DNA of 64,000 nt from Ramlibacter henchirensis (lineage in GTDB: Bacteria > Pseudomonadota > Gammaproteobacteria > Burkholderiales > Burkholderiaceae_C). The notes beneath the pieces were generated by a model. That model had not been told where the DNA came from and ran no database searches. It saw nothing but the letters and a program-made list of their open reading frames with translations. Location: contig NZ_SMLM01000001.1 in NCBI RefSeq assembly GCF_004682015.1, positions 1,054,001-1,118,000 of the forward strand, given 5' to 3'. How positions within the stretch are numbered: the first letter of the stretch is position 1; every line of letters starts with the position of its first letter. Below, piece by piece: positions 53,932 through 62,855 of this stretch. The position numbers and the translations under genes were made by a program.

Positions 53932-54993
53932 ATGCTGACCAAGACGCGGCAAGAGCTGCTCACCGCCGATGCGGGCGCGATGAAGCAGATGACCATGATC
54001 CAGGCGTTGCGCTCGGCCATGGACGTGATGATGGAACGCGACGACAACGTGGTCGTGTTCGGCCAGGACGTGGGCTATTTCGGCGGCGTCTTCCGAGTTA
54101 CGGAAGGCCTGCAGGCGAAGTACGGCAAGCACCGCTGCTTCGACGCGCCGATCAACGAAGGCGGCATCGTCGGTGCGGCCGTCGGCATGGGCGCATATGG
54201 ATTGCGCCCCGTCGCGGAGATCCAGTTCGCCGACTACTTCTATCCGGCCAGCGACCAGATCGTCTCGGAGGCGGCGCGGCTGCGCTTCCGCTCCGCGGGC
54301 GACTTCACCTGCCCGATCACCATCCGCATGCCCTGCGGCGGCGGCATCTACGGCGGCCAGACCCACAGCCAGAGCCCGGAGGCGCTGTTCACGCACGTGT
54401 GTGGCCTGCGCACCGTGATGCCGAGCAACCCGTACGACGCCAAGGGCCTGCTGATCTCGGCGATCGAGAACGACGACCCGGTGATCTTCCTGGAGCCCAA
54501 GCGCCTGTACAACGGGCCGTTCGACGGCCACCACGACCGGCCCGTCGTGCCCTGGAGCAAGCATGAACTGGGCAACGTGCCCGAGGGCTACTACCGCGTT
54601 CCGCTCGATTCGGCCGCGATCTTCCGGCCCGGCTCGCAGCTGACGGTGATCACCTACGGCACGATGGTCTGGGTGTCGGAGTGCGCCGCGCGCGAGAGCG
54701 GAGTCGATGCCGAGATCATCGACCTGCGCTCGATCTGGCCGATGGACATCGAGACGGTGGTCGCGTCCGTCAAGAAGACCGGCCGCTGCGTGATCGTGCA
54801 TGAAGCCACGCGCACCAGCGGCTTCGGCGCCGAGCTGTCGGCGCTGGTGCAGGAGCACTGCTTCTACCACCTGGAAGCGCCGATCGAGCGCGTGGCGGGC
54901 TGGGACACGCCGTACCCGCATGCGCAGGAGTGGGCGTACTTCCCGGGACCCGACCGCGTCGCCGCGGCCTACAAACGCGTGCTGGAGGGCTGA
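53932..54993 (+). CDS. bkdA2: Branched-chain 2-oxoacid dehydrogenase E1 beta subunit
   Basis: A 353-residue E1 beta: MTMIQALRSAMDVMMERDDNVVVFGQDVGYFGGVFRVTEGL near residue 20, FDAPINEGGIVGAAVGMGAYG, PSNPYDAKGLL and the C-terminal transketolase-like fold SGFGAELSALVQEHCF. It completes the alpha2beta2 E1. It begins 2 bases after bkdA1 and ends 3 bases before bkdB. The first 16 residues before MKQMTMIQA are a short extension, as in Pseudomonas BkdA2. Confidence 0.96.
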   Translation: MLTKTRQELLTADAGAMKQMTMIQALRSAMDVMMERDDNVVVFGQDVGYFGGVFRVTEGLQAKYGKHRCFDAPINEGGIVGAAVGMGAYGLRPVAEIQFADYFYPASDQIVSEAARLRFRSAGDFTCPITIRMPCGGGIYGGQTHSQSPEALFTHVCGLRTVMPSNPYDAKGLLISAIENDDPVIFLEPKRLYNGPFDGHHDRPVVPWSKHELGNVPEGYYRVPLDSAAIFRPGSQLTVITYGTMVWVSECAARESGVDAEIIDLRSIWPMDIETVVASVKKTGRCVIVHEATRTSGFGAELSALVQEHCFYHLEAPIERVAGWDTPYPHAQEWAYFPGPDRVAAAYKRVLEG

Positions 54994-54996
54994 AGC

Positions 54997-56385
54997 ATGG
55001 GGATCTATGCGATCAAGATGCCCGACATCGGCGAAGGCATCGCGGAAGTGGAACTCGTCGAGTGGCGCGTGAAGCCGGGCGACGAGGTGAAGGAAGACCA
55101 GATCGTCGCGGACGTGATGACGGACAAGGCGACGGTGGAGATCCCGTCGCCCGTGGCGGGGAAGGTGATGGAGCTTGGGGGCCAGCCGGGGCAGCTGATG
55201 GCTGTCGGGGCGGAGCTGGTGCGGATCGAGGTGGCGGGGGAGGGGAATGTGAAGCCGGGAACTCCTTCGAAGGCGGCCGCCGCGACCACGGCGGCGATCC
55301 CGCCGGATCGGAAGGACGACATCACGGCGGGTTCTGAGTCGGACAACTCCCTCTCCCGCTCGCGGGAGAGGGCAGGGGTGAGGGCTGCGCCCGCCGAACA
55401 AACGCCCAAGCTCCCGTCGCATCCCGAACACCCTCACCCCAACCCTCTCCCGCAAGCGGGAGAGGGAGCAAGGCCGCCGCAGGTGACGCCTGCGCCGAGG
55501 AGGCAACCCGGCGAACGCCCGATCGCCTCCCCCGCCGTGCGCCGCCGCGCGTGGGAACTCGGCATCGAACTCCAGTTCGTCCACGGCAGCGGTCCCGCGG
55601 GCCGCATCGAGCACTCCGACCTCGATGTCTACCTCGCCTCGCGCGGTCAACCGCAGACTGCGGCCGGCACACGCCTGCGCCAGAAGCACGGCGAACAACA
55701 GCTGCCGATCATCGGGCTGCGCCGCAAGATCGCGCAGAAGATGCAGGAGGCCAAGCGCCGCATCCCGCACTTCAGCTACGTCGAGGAGATCGACGTCACC
55801 GAGCTCGAAACACTGCGCGCCAGGCTCAATGACCGCCACGGCGCCACGCGCGGCAAGCTCACCGTGCTGCCCTTCATCGCGCGCGCGGTGGTGCTGGCGC
55901 TGGAGGACTTCCCGCAGATGAACGCGCGCTTCGACGACGACGCGGGCGTGGTCACGCGGCATGAGCCCGTGCACCTGGGCATCGCCACGCAGACCGATTC
56001 CGGCTTGATGGTTCCGGTGCTGCGGCATGCCGAAGCCATGGACCTGTGGGCCTTTGCGAAGCAGGTCGCGAGGCTGGCGGAAGCCGCGCGCTCGGGCAAG
56101 GCAGCGCGGGACGAGCTGCAGGGTTCCACGATCACCATCAGCAGCCTCGGACCGTTGGGCGGCATCGTGACCACGCCCGTGATCAACCATCCCGAAGTGG
56201 CCATCATCGGCGTCAACCGCATCGTCGCGCGGCCGGTGTTCGAGGGCGACGCGGTCGTCAAGCGGCTGCTGATGAACCTCTCGTCCTCGTTTGACCACCG
56301 CGTCGTCGACGGCATGGACGCGGCGAAATTCATCCAGGCCATCCGCGCGCTGCTGGAAACGCCCGCGATGCTGTTCGTGGAGTGA
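54997..56385 (+). CDS. bkdB: Branched-chain 2-oxoacid dehydrogenase E2 (dihydrolipoyl acyltransferase)
   Basis: A 462-residue E2. Lipoyl domain (residues 1-80) with lipoylated K44 in [12 protein letters not shown]3-binding domain (about 175-212, [17 protein letters not shown]); catalytic domain (about 230-462) ending with the active-site [17 protein letters not shown]434. Pseudomonas BkdB is about 425 residues. The excess of about 40 falls in the first linker, residues about 117-158, which is translated from an inverted palindromic repeat (see the separate repeat entry). The reading frame is intact on both sides, so the enzyme should be functional. The gene is 3 bases after bkdA2. Confidence 0.95.
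   Translation: MGIYAIKMPDIGEGIAEVELVEWRVKPGDEVKEDQIVADVMTDKATVEIPSPVAGKVMELGGQPGQLMAVGAELVRIEVAGEGNVKPGTPSKAAAATTAAIPPDRKDDITAGSESDNSLSRSRERAGVRAAPAEQTPKLPSHPEHPHPNPLPQAGEGARPPQVTPAPRRQPGERPIASPAVRRRAWELGIELQFVHGSGPAGRIEHSDLDVYLASRGQPQTAAGTRLRQKHGEQQLPIIGLRRKIAQKMQEAKRRIPHFSYVEEIDVTELETLRARLNDRHGATRGKLTVLPFIARAVVLALEDFPQMNARFDDDAGVVTRHEPVHLGIATQTDSGLMVPVLRHAEAMDLWAFAKQVARLAEAARSGKAARDELQGSTITISSLGPLGGIVTTPVINHPEVAIIGVNRIVARPVFEGDAVVKRLLMNLSSSFDHRVVDGMDAAKFIQAIRALLETPAMLFVE
55347..55468. repeat. Inverted palindromic (REP/BIME-like) element inside bkdB
   Basis: Two perfect hairpins, each with arms CCCTCTCCCGC and GCGGGAGAGGG and a 2-base loop (55349-55372 and 55443-55466), are arranged in mirror orientation. 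The first is followed by GGGGTGAGGG (55375-55384) and the second preceded by its complement (55431-55440), so the whole 122-bp element is a large imperfect palindrome with a 46-base centre. It is translated within bkdB without a stop ([14 protein letters not shown], then [13 protein letters not shown]). The same hairpin is known as a dispersed repeat in many proteobacteria. Confidence 0.9.
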
Positions 56386-56392
56386 GCGGCCG

Positions 56393-57790
56393 ATGAAGAC
56401 GCTGAACAAGACGCTGCTGGTGATCGGCGGCGGCCCCGGCGGCTACGTCGCGGCGATCCGCGCGGGCCAGCTGGGCATCCCCACGGTGCTGGTGGAGGGC
56501 GAGGCCCTCGGCGGCACCTGCCTCAACGTGGGCTGCATCCCCTCGAAGGCGCTGATCCACCTGGCCGGAGAGTTCGAGCGGGCTTGCCGCTTCACGTCGT
56601 CGAACCCGCTGGGCATCCGCGTGCAGGAGCCCGCAGTCGACCTCGGGCAGGCGCAGCGCTGGAAGGACGGCGTGGTGGGCAAGCTCACCGGCGGCGTCGG
56701 CGCGCTGCTGCGCAAGGCCGGCGTGCAGGTCGTGAAGGGCCGGGCGACGATCGTCGACGGCAAGACGGTCGACGTCGCCCCGCACGAAGGCGAGCCGCTG
56801 CGCATCGCCTGCGAACACCTGCTGCTCGCGACCGGCTCCGTGGCCGTGGACCTGCCCAACCTGCCCGTCGGCGGGCCGGTGATCACCTCGACCGAAGCGC
56901 TCGCGCTGACGGAGAAGCCGCAGCATCTCGTCGTGGTTGGCGCCGGCTACATCGGCCTGGAACTGGGCTTCGCCTGGCGCAAGCTGGGCGTGGATGTCGC
57001 GGTGGTCGAAGCCACCGGCCGCATCCTGCCGGGCTACGACGAGGAACTCACGCAACCGGTGCTCGCGTCGCTGCGCCGCCTGGGCATCACGCTGCACCTG
57101 AACTGCAAGGCCGAGGGCCTGACCGACACCGGCAACGGCTTGCGCGTGCGCAGCAGCCAGGCCGACGAGTACGTGCTGCCCGCCGACAAGGTGCTGGTGG
57201 CGGTCGGGCGCGTGCCGCGGACTGCGGGATTCGGGCTCGAATCGCTGCAGCTGGACATGGCCGGCCGCGCTGTTCGGACCGACGAGCAGTGCCGCACTTC
57301 GATGCGCAATGTCTGGGCGATCGGCGATCTCACCGGCGAGCCGATGCTCGCGCACCGGGCGATGGCGCAGGGCGAGATGGTCGCGGAGATCGTCGCCGGA
57401 CGACGCCGTCGTTTCGCGCCGATGGCGGTCCCGGCCGTGTGCTTCACCGATCCCGAACTCGTGGTCGCAGGCCTGTCGCCCGATGAAGCCGAGGCGCGCG
57501 GGATGGACGTGCAGGTCGCCTCATTCCCGTTCGCCGCGAATGGCCGCGCGCTGAGCGTCGAAGGCAGCGAAGGCTTCGTTCGCGTCGTCGCCCGCAAGGA
57601 CACGCACCAGGTGCTCGGCTGGCAGGCAGTGGGGCAGGGTGTGTCGGAGTTGTCGACCGCGTTTTGCTATGCGATCGAAATGGGCGCGCGGCTGGAGGAT
57701 GTCGCGGGGATCATCCACGCGCATCCGACGCTGGGAGAGGCGGTGCAGGAATCGGCGCTGCGGGCGCTGGGGCACGCGTTGCATATCTGA
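56393..57790 (+). CDS. lpdV: Dihydrolipoyl dehydrogenase (E3) of the branched-chain complex
   Basis: A 465-residue flavoprotein: FAD motif [21 protein letters not shown] at residue 8, redox disulfide [15 protein letters not shown] at 40-52, NAD motif [16 protein letters not shown] near 180, [17 protein letters not shown] near 310 and the C-terminal His-Glu pair in [11 protein letters not shown]. It reoxidises the lipoyl groups of E2. Seven bases follow bkdB, so this is the dedicated E3 (lpdV) of the operon rather than the general lpdA. No Lrp-type BkdR gene is adjacent. Confidence 0.95.
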   Translation: MKTLNKTLLVIGGGPGGYVAAIRAGQLGIPTVLVEGEALGGTCLNVGCIPSKALIHLAGEFERACRFTSSNPLGIRVQEPAVDLGQAQRWKDGVVGKLTGGVGALLRKAGVQVVKGRATIVDGKTVDVAPHEGEPLRIACEHLLLATGSVAVDLPNLPVGGPVITSTEALALTEKPQHLVVVGAGYIGLELGFAWRKLGVDVAVVEATGRILPGYDEELTQPVLASLRRLGITLHLNCKAEGLTDTGNGLRVRSSQADEYVLPADKVLVAVGRVPRTAGFGLESLQLDMAGRAVRTDEQCRTSMRNVWAIGDLTGEPMLAHRAMAQGEMVAEIVAGRRRRFAPMAVPAVCFTDPELVVAGLSPDEAEARGMDVQVASFPFAANGRALSVEGSEGFVRVVARKDTHQVLGWQAVGQGVSELSTAFCYAIEMGARLEDVAGIIHAHPTLGEAVQESALRALGHALHI

Positions 57791-57886
57791 GCCACTGAAC
57801 GCACGCAGGCCCCCGCTTCTTACATCCTGTAGCGATGTTTGCCTGGGCGCAATCGTCGCGCTCCAGTGAACGCGCAGGATCAACGC

Positions 57887-58180
57887 ATGAACATTCGGCG
57901 CATCGCTATCACGGCCGCCGCTCTGGCTGCAGCAGGCCTGCTGGGCGGCTGCGCGGTCTATCCGGCGCAGCCGGCTTATACGAGCTATCCCAGCGCGCCA
58001 GTCGTCTACAGCAGCTCACCCGGCGTGGCGCCGGCTCCGGTGGTCGTGGCCCCGGCGCCTGTGTACGTGGCGCCGCCGCCCGTCTATTACGGCCCGGCCG
58101 TCTACCCGTCGATCAGCCTTGGCATCTTCGGGCGATTCGGCGGGCACCGTCACCATCACCGCCACCACCATCGCCACTGA
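57887..58180 (+). CDS. Small lipoprotein with Pro/Val/Tyr-rich body and poly-His tail
   Basis: A 97-residue lipoprotein. Signal MNIRRIAITAAALAAAGLLGGC has its lipobox at LGGC (residue 22). The mature part is repetitive in Pro, Val, Ala and Tyr (VVVAPAPVYVAPPPVYY), then GIFGRFGG and a tail of HRHHHRHHHRH. The His tail could bind nickel, zinc or copper, or interact with the outer membrane; no function is known. I use the ATG at 57887 because the signal begins there. It stands alone 96 bases after lpdV. Confidence 0.75.
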   Translation: MNIRRIAITAAALAAAGLLGGCAVYPAQPAYTSYPSAPVVYSSSPGVAPAPVVVAPAPVYVAPPPVYYGPAVYPSISLGIFGRFGGHRHHHRHHHRH

Positions 58181-58190
58181 TCCCGCGTGA

Positions 58191-58721
58191 CTAGATCGTC
58201 ACGCGCCGCACCCAGCTGGGCGTGCTCTTGCGCAGGAACAAAAGCCGCACGAGTGGCAGCAACAGCACGCTGAGCGTCAGTCCCGTCAGCAGCGACAAGG
58301 CCGTATGCAACGCGGTCGCAAGGCGCTGCTGCGTCGGCGACGGCTCGCCCTCGGCAGGCGCAGCAGCAACCGGTTCGCGGCACTGCGCATCCAGCAGCTT
58401 CACCGTCTTGCGGCCATCGGGCTCCACCACCTCGACGCGGCAGCGCACCACTTCATCCGCTGAGGGCTTGGCGCCGATCAGCGCCAGCGCATAAGGCGGG
58501 GGCGAGCCGGCCGGTCCCCAGGGCGCGAAACCGACGAAGCACGCGGCGCCCATCAGCGGCAGCGCGAGCGCCATCCAGATCGCGAAGAACATCCGGAAGC
58601 CTCGTGGCGACATGCCGCGGCGGGTGCGGCGCTGGGCCTTGCAGCGGTGGCAGACCGTGACGTGCGGGGCCAGCACGGTGCGGCAGAACGGGCACCGCAG
58701 CTCATCCTTGCGTGGCGTCAT
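58191..58721 (-). CDS. Zinc-ribbon membrane protein
   Basis: A 176-residue protein: an N-terminal zinc ribbon (CPFCRTVLAPHVTVCHRC, with two CxxC pairs at about residues 10-27), a membrane segment (FAIWMALALPLMGAACFVGF), a periplasmic loop with a disulfide-capable pair and a second membrane segment near the end. Function unknown. A very good GGAGGGAAGAGGAAGAG precedes the ATG at 58721. It is convergent with the His-tail lipoprotein at 10 bases and divergent from the DUF2061 gene with 148 bases between. Confidence 0.75.
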   Translation of the reverse strand: MTPRKDELRCPFCRTVLAPHVTVCHRCKAQRRTRRGMSPRGFRMFFAIWMALALPLMGAACFVGFAPWGPAGSPPPYALALIGAKPSADEVVRCRVEVVEPDGRKTVKLLDAQCREPVAAAPAEGEPSPTQQRLATALHTALSLLTGLTLSVLLLPLVRLLFLRKSTPSWVRRVTI

Positions 58722-58869
58722 CTCTTCCTCTTCCCTCCGAGGCCGACATGATCGCGCAGCTCGACCGTTCTTGCAGACGCTCCCTTCCTGCTTTTCGTGC
58801 CGGAGTTGGCAATCGCCGCCATCGGCAAGTCCAATCCCGCTCATCCGCATCCGTCCCTACCATGGATGC

Positions 58870-59274
58870 ATGCGTTTGCGCCGCCTCGACTCTTCCGTCG
58901 CCAAGACCGCCTCCTTCGCCGTGATCCACCTCGCGATCGCGGTCGCGCTGGGCTGGCTGTTCACCGGCGGCTTCGTTCTGGGCGGGCTGCTGGCTTTCAT
59001 CGAGCCGGCCGTGAACACGCTCGTGGCGCACAACCTGGAAAGGGCCGTGGCGCGCGCGAGGATCGCGCCTCGCCGCCGCGCAATCCTGTTGTCGAGTTCC
59101 CTCGCGGGCTCGCACCTGGTCGTCGCCATCGGCGTCGGCTGGACGCTCACCGGAAGCTTCGTCGCGGCCAGCGCGTACGCGGTCGCCGAGCCGCTGGCCA
59201 ACGCCGTGGCGCACCACTTCTTCAGCCGCTGGTGGGACGCGCGGCGCGCCGCAGCGCTGCCGGAACCGGCCTGA
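58870..59274 (+). CDS. Membrane protein with two tandem DUF2061-like repeats
   Basis: A 134-residue membrane protein made of two copies of a roughly 55-residue unit: ASFAVIHLAIAVALGWLFTGGFVLGGLLAFIEPAVN, then SSSLAGSHLVVAIGVGWTLTGSFVAASAYAVAEPLAN (landmarks H-LxxAxxxGWxxTG, then EPxxN). Each unit gives two membrane helices. Single-unit DUF2061 proteins are small membrane proteins of unknown role; the duplication is what is notable. The ATG at 58870 begins the first unit. Confidence 0.7.
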   Translation: MRLRRLDSSVAKTASFAVIHLAIAVALGWLFTGGFVLGGLLAFIEPAVNTLVAHNLERAVARARIAPRRRAILLSSSLAGSHLVVAIGVGWTLTGSFVAASAYAVAEPLANAVAHHFFSRWWDARRAAALPEPA

Positions 59275-59282
59275 CGCGCAGT

Positions 59283-59573
59283 TCAGCCGCGCGGCACGGC
59301 CGCGAGTTCCCACTGCCGGTCGTGCTCGGACCGGCGCAGGATGTAGGGGCCGTCATCCGTGGCCACCTTCCACCAGCGCATGCCGGGCCCATACCAGCGG
59401 TCCAGCACCGCATGCACGGGCAGGCGCCTGCGGCCGAACCACACCACGGCGGGATCGGCCGGCCCGGCGGGATCGAATTCCACGCGGATTTCCACCTGCA
59501 CAGGATAGTGCGCGACGAGCTCAGCAGGCCCCTTCGCCGCGGATTGCCCACAATGGAGCGTTTCCTCATTCAT
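59283..59573 (-). CDS. Small hypothetical protein
   Basis: A 96-residue soluble beta-rich protein with many aromatic residues (AVVWFGRRRLPVHAVLDRWYG, GMRWWKVATDDGPYILRRSEHDRQWEL). The pattern of WY, WW and DDG...Y resembles small proteins called DUF6504-like, seen near SOS or DNA-repair genes, but I am not certain. Convergent with the DUF2061 gene (8 bases) and divergent from the following unknown gene with 11 bases between. Confidence 0.6.
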   Translation of the reverse strand: MNEETLHCGQSAAKGPAELVAHYPVQVEIRVEFDPAGPADPAVVWFGRRRLPVHAVLDRWYGPGMRWWKVATDDGPYILRRSEHDRQWELAAVPRG

Positions 59574-59584
59574 GCGAGTGCATC

Positions 59585-60013
59585 GTGAACACCAACGTCC
59601 CCAATGCCGATCTCATCCGTGCCGTGCTGGACGGCCAGGTGGTCCAGGTCACGCCGAACGAGGACGGCTGGACCGACATGGACCCGAGCGTGGCTGTCGC
59701 GACCCTGGTGCGCGCCGCGCCCGGGCTCAAGTTCCGGCTGAAGCCGCGGACCATCGTCGAATGGCTGCCCGTCTTCAAGGGCAAGGACGGCGCGGGCCTC
59801 GGCAATGTCTACGTGGACCGCAGCCGCATCCCGCGCGAACTGCCGGCCGGCCCGGTGGTCAAGGTGATCCGCCTCGAGCTCGACGCGGAGAGCCTCGAGC
59901 CCTTGTCAGCCACCGCCGAACCTTACGAAGCCGCGCCGCCCGTGCGTCCCGCGCCGCGTGAGCGCAATGGCGCGCCCGAGCGCGTCTGGCCCGGCGCGCG
60001 CGTCGAAGCCTGA
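59585..60013 (+). CDS. Hypothetical protein, GTG start
   Basis: A 142-residue soluble protein starting at GTG (59585). The front two thirds are a compact acidic-basic mix (LIRAVLDGQVVQVTPNEDGW, FRLKPRTIVEWLPVFKGKDG); the end is Pro/Arg-rich and probably disordered. I do not recognise a family. No Shine-Dalgarno is obvious. It is divergent from the 96-residue gene. Confidence 0.6.
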   Translation: MNTNVPNADLIRAVLDGQVVQVTPNEDGWTDMDPSVAVATLVRAAPGLKFRLKPRTIVEWLPVFKGKDGAGLGNVYVDRSRIPRELPAGPVVKVIRLELDAESLEPLSATAEPYEAAPPVRPAPRERNGAPERVWPGARVEA

Positions 60014-60080
60014 GTTTCCCTAGCCCGGTGCGGCGTGTCGCGCCGGTACAGTGCCTGCCCGCTGTACCGGAAAGGAACAC

Positions 60081-61877
60081 ATGCCGCTGGAATGGCTAGC
60101 TGACCCTTCGCTCATGGCCCCGCCGCGGGCGGTGCGCGTGCCGCTGGACGACGGCTGCTTCGTGCTGCGCTCGCCCGAGGCGCTCAAGCCCTATGCGCGC
60201 TGCATCGGCGAGTGGATCGAACACTGGGCCTCGACCACGCCCGACGCGCTCGCGTTCGTGGAGCGCCAGCCCGACGGCGGCTGGCAGCGACTGAGCTGGA
60301 TTCAGACGCGCGAGCGCATCGGCCGCATCGCGCAGGCGCTGCTGGACATGAAGCTGCCGGCCAACGCGCCGGTCGTGGTGCTCTCGGACAACGCGCTCGA
60401 GCACCTGCTGCTCGCGCTGGCCGCGATGCACGTCGGCATTCCCGTCTGCACGGTGTCGAGCGCCTACTGCCGGCTGACCAGGGACTACAGCAAGGTCCAC
60501 GGCATCCTCCACACGCTCGGGCCGGCCCTGGTCTACGCCTCCGATGCGGCGGTGTACGGCCCCGCCGTCGCGTCCAGCGGACTGCAGTGCCCCGTCGTGT
60601 TCGGCCGCGGTGCAGAGACGCATCGCGGCGCGCTGCCGTTCGATGCGCTGCTGGAGCAAAAGGAAGGTCCCGGCGTGCGCAAGGCGTACCAGGCCATCAC
60701 GCCGGACATGCAGGCCAAGTACCTGCTGACGTCCGGTTCCACCGGCCATCCCAAGGTGGTGATCAACACGCACCGCATGCTCTGCGCCAACCAGCAGATG
60801 ATCGCGCAGGCCTGGCGCTTCCTCGAGAAGGAAAAGCCGGTGCTGGTCGACTGGCTCCCGTGGAGCCACACCTTCGGCGCCAACCACAACCTGCACATGG
60901 TGCTGCGCAACGGCGGCACGATGGTCATCGACGAAGGACGGCCCGCGCCCGGGCTGATCGAGAAGACGCTGGCGAACCTCGCCGAGGTGCAGCCGACCAT
61001 CTGGTTCAACGTCCCGCGCGGGTTCGACGTCGCGCTCCCGCTGCTGGAAGCCGACGCGCAGCTGGCCCGCAAGGTGTTCGCGCGGCTGCGCGTCCTCTTC
61101 TACGCCGGCGCCGCGCTGCCGCAGGCCACCTGGGAAAGGCTGCAGGCCCTGGCGCGCAAGGTGCGCGGCGAGGATGTCTGGCTCACGACGTCCTGGGGCT
61201 CGACCGAGACTTCACCCGCGATCACCAGCGCACACTGGCAGCTCGATCGCGCCGGCGTCATCGGCGGCGTGCTGCCCGGGCTGGAGATGAAGTTCGTGCC
61301 CAACGGCGAGAAGCTGGAACTGCGAGTGCGTGGCGTGAGCATCTTCCCCGGCTACCGCGACGCCCCGCACCTCACCGCGCAAGCCTTCGATGCCGAGGGC
61401 TACTACTGCATCGGCGATGCCGGCTTCCTCGCGGACGAAGCGCATCCGGAGCGCGGCGTGGTCTTCAACGGCCGAGTGGCCGAGGACTTCAAGCTCACCA
61501 CCGGCACCTGGGTCTCGGTCGGCACGCTGCGCGTCAAGGTCGTGTCGGCATTGGCGCCCTTCGCGCAGGACGTGGTGGTCACCGGCCACGACCGCCACGA
61601 GATCGGCGTGCTGGTGTTTCCGTCGCCCGCGGCCGCGGGCCTGCCGCCGCAGGAGCTGGCGACGAAGATCGGCGCCGCGCTGCGCAAGCTGCGTGACGAA
61701 GGCGCTGGGTCCTCGTCGTGCCCCACGCGCGCGCTGGTCCTCACCGAGCCGCCGAGCGCCGATGCCGGCGAGATCACCGACAAGGGCTACATCAACCAGC
61801 GGGCGGTGCTTCAGCGCCGCGCAGCGCTGGTCGAAAGCCTGTATGCGGGCGGCGAGGGCGTGATCCTCGCGGCCTGA
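60081..61877 (+). CDS. Feruloyl-CoA synthase-like AMP-binding ligase
   Basis: A 598-residue acyl-CoA ligase of the feruloyl-CoA synthase group. Its N-terminus (VPLDDGCFVLRSPEALKPYARCIGEWIEHWA) and the motif YLLTSGSTGHPKVVINTHRM near residue 215 are typical, followed by DWLPWSHTFGANHNLHM near 258 and NGRVAEDFKLTTGTWVSVG near 470, which replaces the usual hinge. It forms CoA esters of cinnamic acids or related carboxylates. AAAGGAA precedes the ATG. The crotonase gene follows after 15 bases. No vanillin dehydrogenase (vdh) is next to it, so a ferulate pathway is suggested but not shown. Confidence 0.85.
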   Translation: MPLEWLADPSLMAPPRAVRVPLDDGCFVLRSPEALKPYARCIGEWIEHWASTTPDALAFVERQPDGGWQRLSWIQTRERIGRIAQALLDMKLPANAPVVVLSDNALEHLLLALAAMHVGIPVCTVSSAYCRLTRDYSKVHGILHTLGPALVYASDAAVYGPAVASSGLQCPVVFGRGAETHRGALPFDALLEQKEGPGVRKAYQAITPDMQAKYLLTSGSTGHPKVVINTHRMLCANQQMIAQAWRFLEKEKPVLVDWLPWSHTFGANHNLHMVLRNGGTMVIDEGRPAPGLIEKTLANLAEVQPTIWFNVPRGFDVALPLLEADAQLARKVFARLRVLFYAGAALPQATWERLQALARKVRGEDVWLTTSWGSTETSPAITSAHWQLDRAGVIGGVLPGLEMKFVPNGEKLELRVRGVSIFPGYRDAPHLTAQAFDAEGYYCIGDAGFLADEAHPERGVVFNGRVAEDFKLTTGTWVSVGTLRVKVVSALAPFAQDVVVTGHDRHEIGVLVFPSPAAAGLPPQELATKIGAALRKLRDEGAGSSSCPTRALVLTEPPSADAGEITDKGYINQRAVLQRRAALVESLYAGGEGVILAA

Positions 61878-61892
61878 CCCGGGAGCGTATCG

Positions 61893-62696
61893 ATGCAGCA
61901 GACCGAAACGCGTGTGCGCGTCAGCGTCGGCGCCGACGGCGTGGCCGAAGTCGCGCTCGCCCGTCCCGGCAAGATGAACTCGCTCGACCCCGCGATGTTC
62001 GAAGCGATCCGCGATGCGATCGAGCGCCTGCGCGGCGACGCGTCGGTGCGCGCCGTGGTGCTGCACGGCGAGGGCCGCGCTTTCTGCGCCGGCCTGGACA
62101 AAGGCAGCTTCGAAGGCATCGCGAAAGGCGGGAAAGGCTTCGACGACCTGATGGCACGCACCCACGGCCTGGCCAACGCCTGGCAGCAGGTGGCCTGGGG
62201 CTGGCGCGAGCTGCCGGTGCCGGTGATCGCCGCCGTGCATGGCCTCGCCTTCGGCGGCGGCCTGCAGATCGCGCTGGGCGCCGACGTGCGCTACGTGCGG
62301 CCGGACACGCGCATGTCGGTGATGGAGATCCGGTGGGGCCTGGTGCCCGACATGGCCGGCTGCGTCTTCATGGCCGAGCTTCTCCGCACCGACGTCGCCC
62401 GCGAACTCACCTTCACCGGCCGCGTGGTCGAAGGACCGGAGGCGGTGCAGATCGGCCTGGCCACGCGCGTGTGCGACGACCCGCTCGAACAGGCGCGGGC
62501 CACCGCGCGCCAGATCGCCGCCGGCAGTCCCGATGCGCAGCGTGCCGCGAAGCGGCTGCTCAATGCTGCCTCAGCCGTGCGGGCCGGCGCGGTGCTGCTG
62601 GCCGAATCGCGCGAGCAGCAGGCGTTGATCGGCAGCCCGAACCAGGTCGAGGCCGTGCGGTCCGCGCTCGAGGGTCGCGCGGCGCAATTCCGCTGA
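61893..62696 (+). CDS. Crotonase-family enoyl-CoA hydratase/isomerase
   Basis: A 267-residue crotonase. The oxyanion-hole regions are FCAGLDKGSFEG near residue 65 and HGLAFGGGLQIALGADVRYV near 110, and SVMEIRWGLVPDMAG supplies the acidic second region (E near 144). The Glu pair of true hydratases is only partly present, so it may be an isomerase, hydrolase or lyase acting on the CoA ester made by the neighbouring ligase. It is coupled closely to that gene (15-base gap). The 4-hydroxycinnamoyl-CoA hydratase/lyase signature is not seen. Confidence 0.88.
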   Translation: MQQTETRVRVSVGADGVAEVALARPGKMNSLDPAMFEAIRDAIERLRGDASVRAVVLHGEGRAFCAGLDKGSFEGIAKGGKGFDDLMARTHGLANAWQQVAWGWRELPVPVIAAVHGLAFGGGLQIALGADVRYVRPDTRMSVMEIRWGLVPDMAGCVFMAELLRTDVARELTFTGRVVEGPEAVQIGLATRVCDDPLEQARATARQIAAGSPDAQRAAKRLLNAASAVRAGAVLLAESREQQALIGSPNQVEAVRSALEGRAAQFR

Positions 62697-62855
62697 GGGC
62701 CGGCACCACCGTGATGCGCTCGCGACGCTGAGCCACGCGAGCGCCGCTCCGCGCGCCGCATCTCGCGCCTTCGTCCGACATGCCGCCCGGAAGCGGCCAT
62801 TAGAGTGGGTCGGGCGGCGCGCCGGTCCGGCCGCGCCGAAGCGGAAGGAGGGCCC

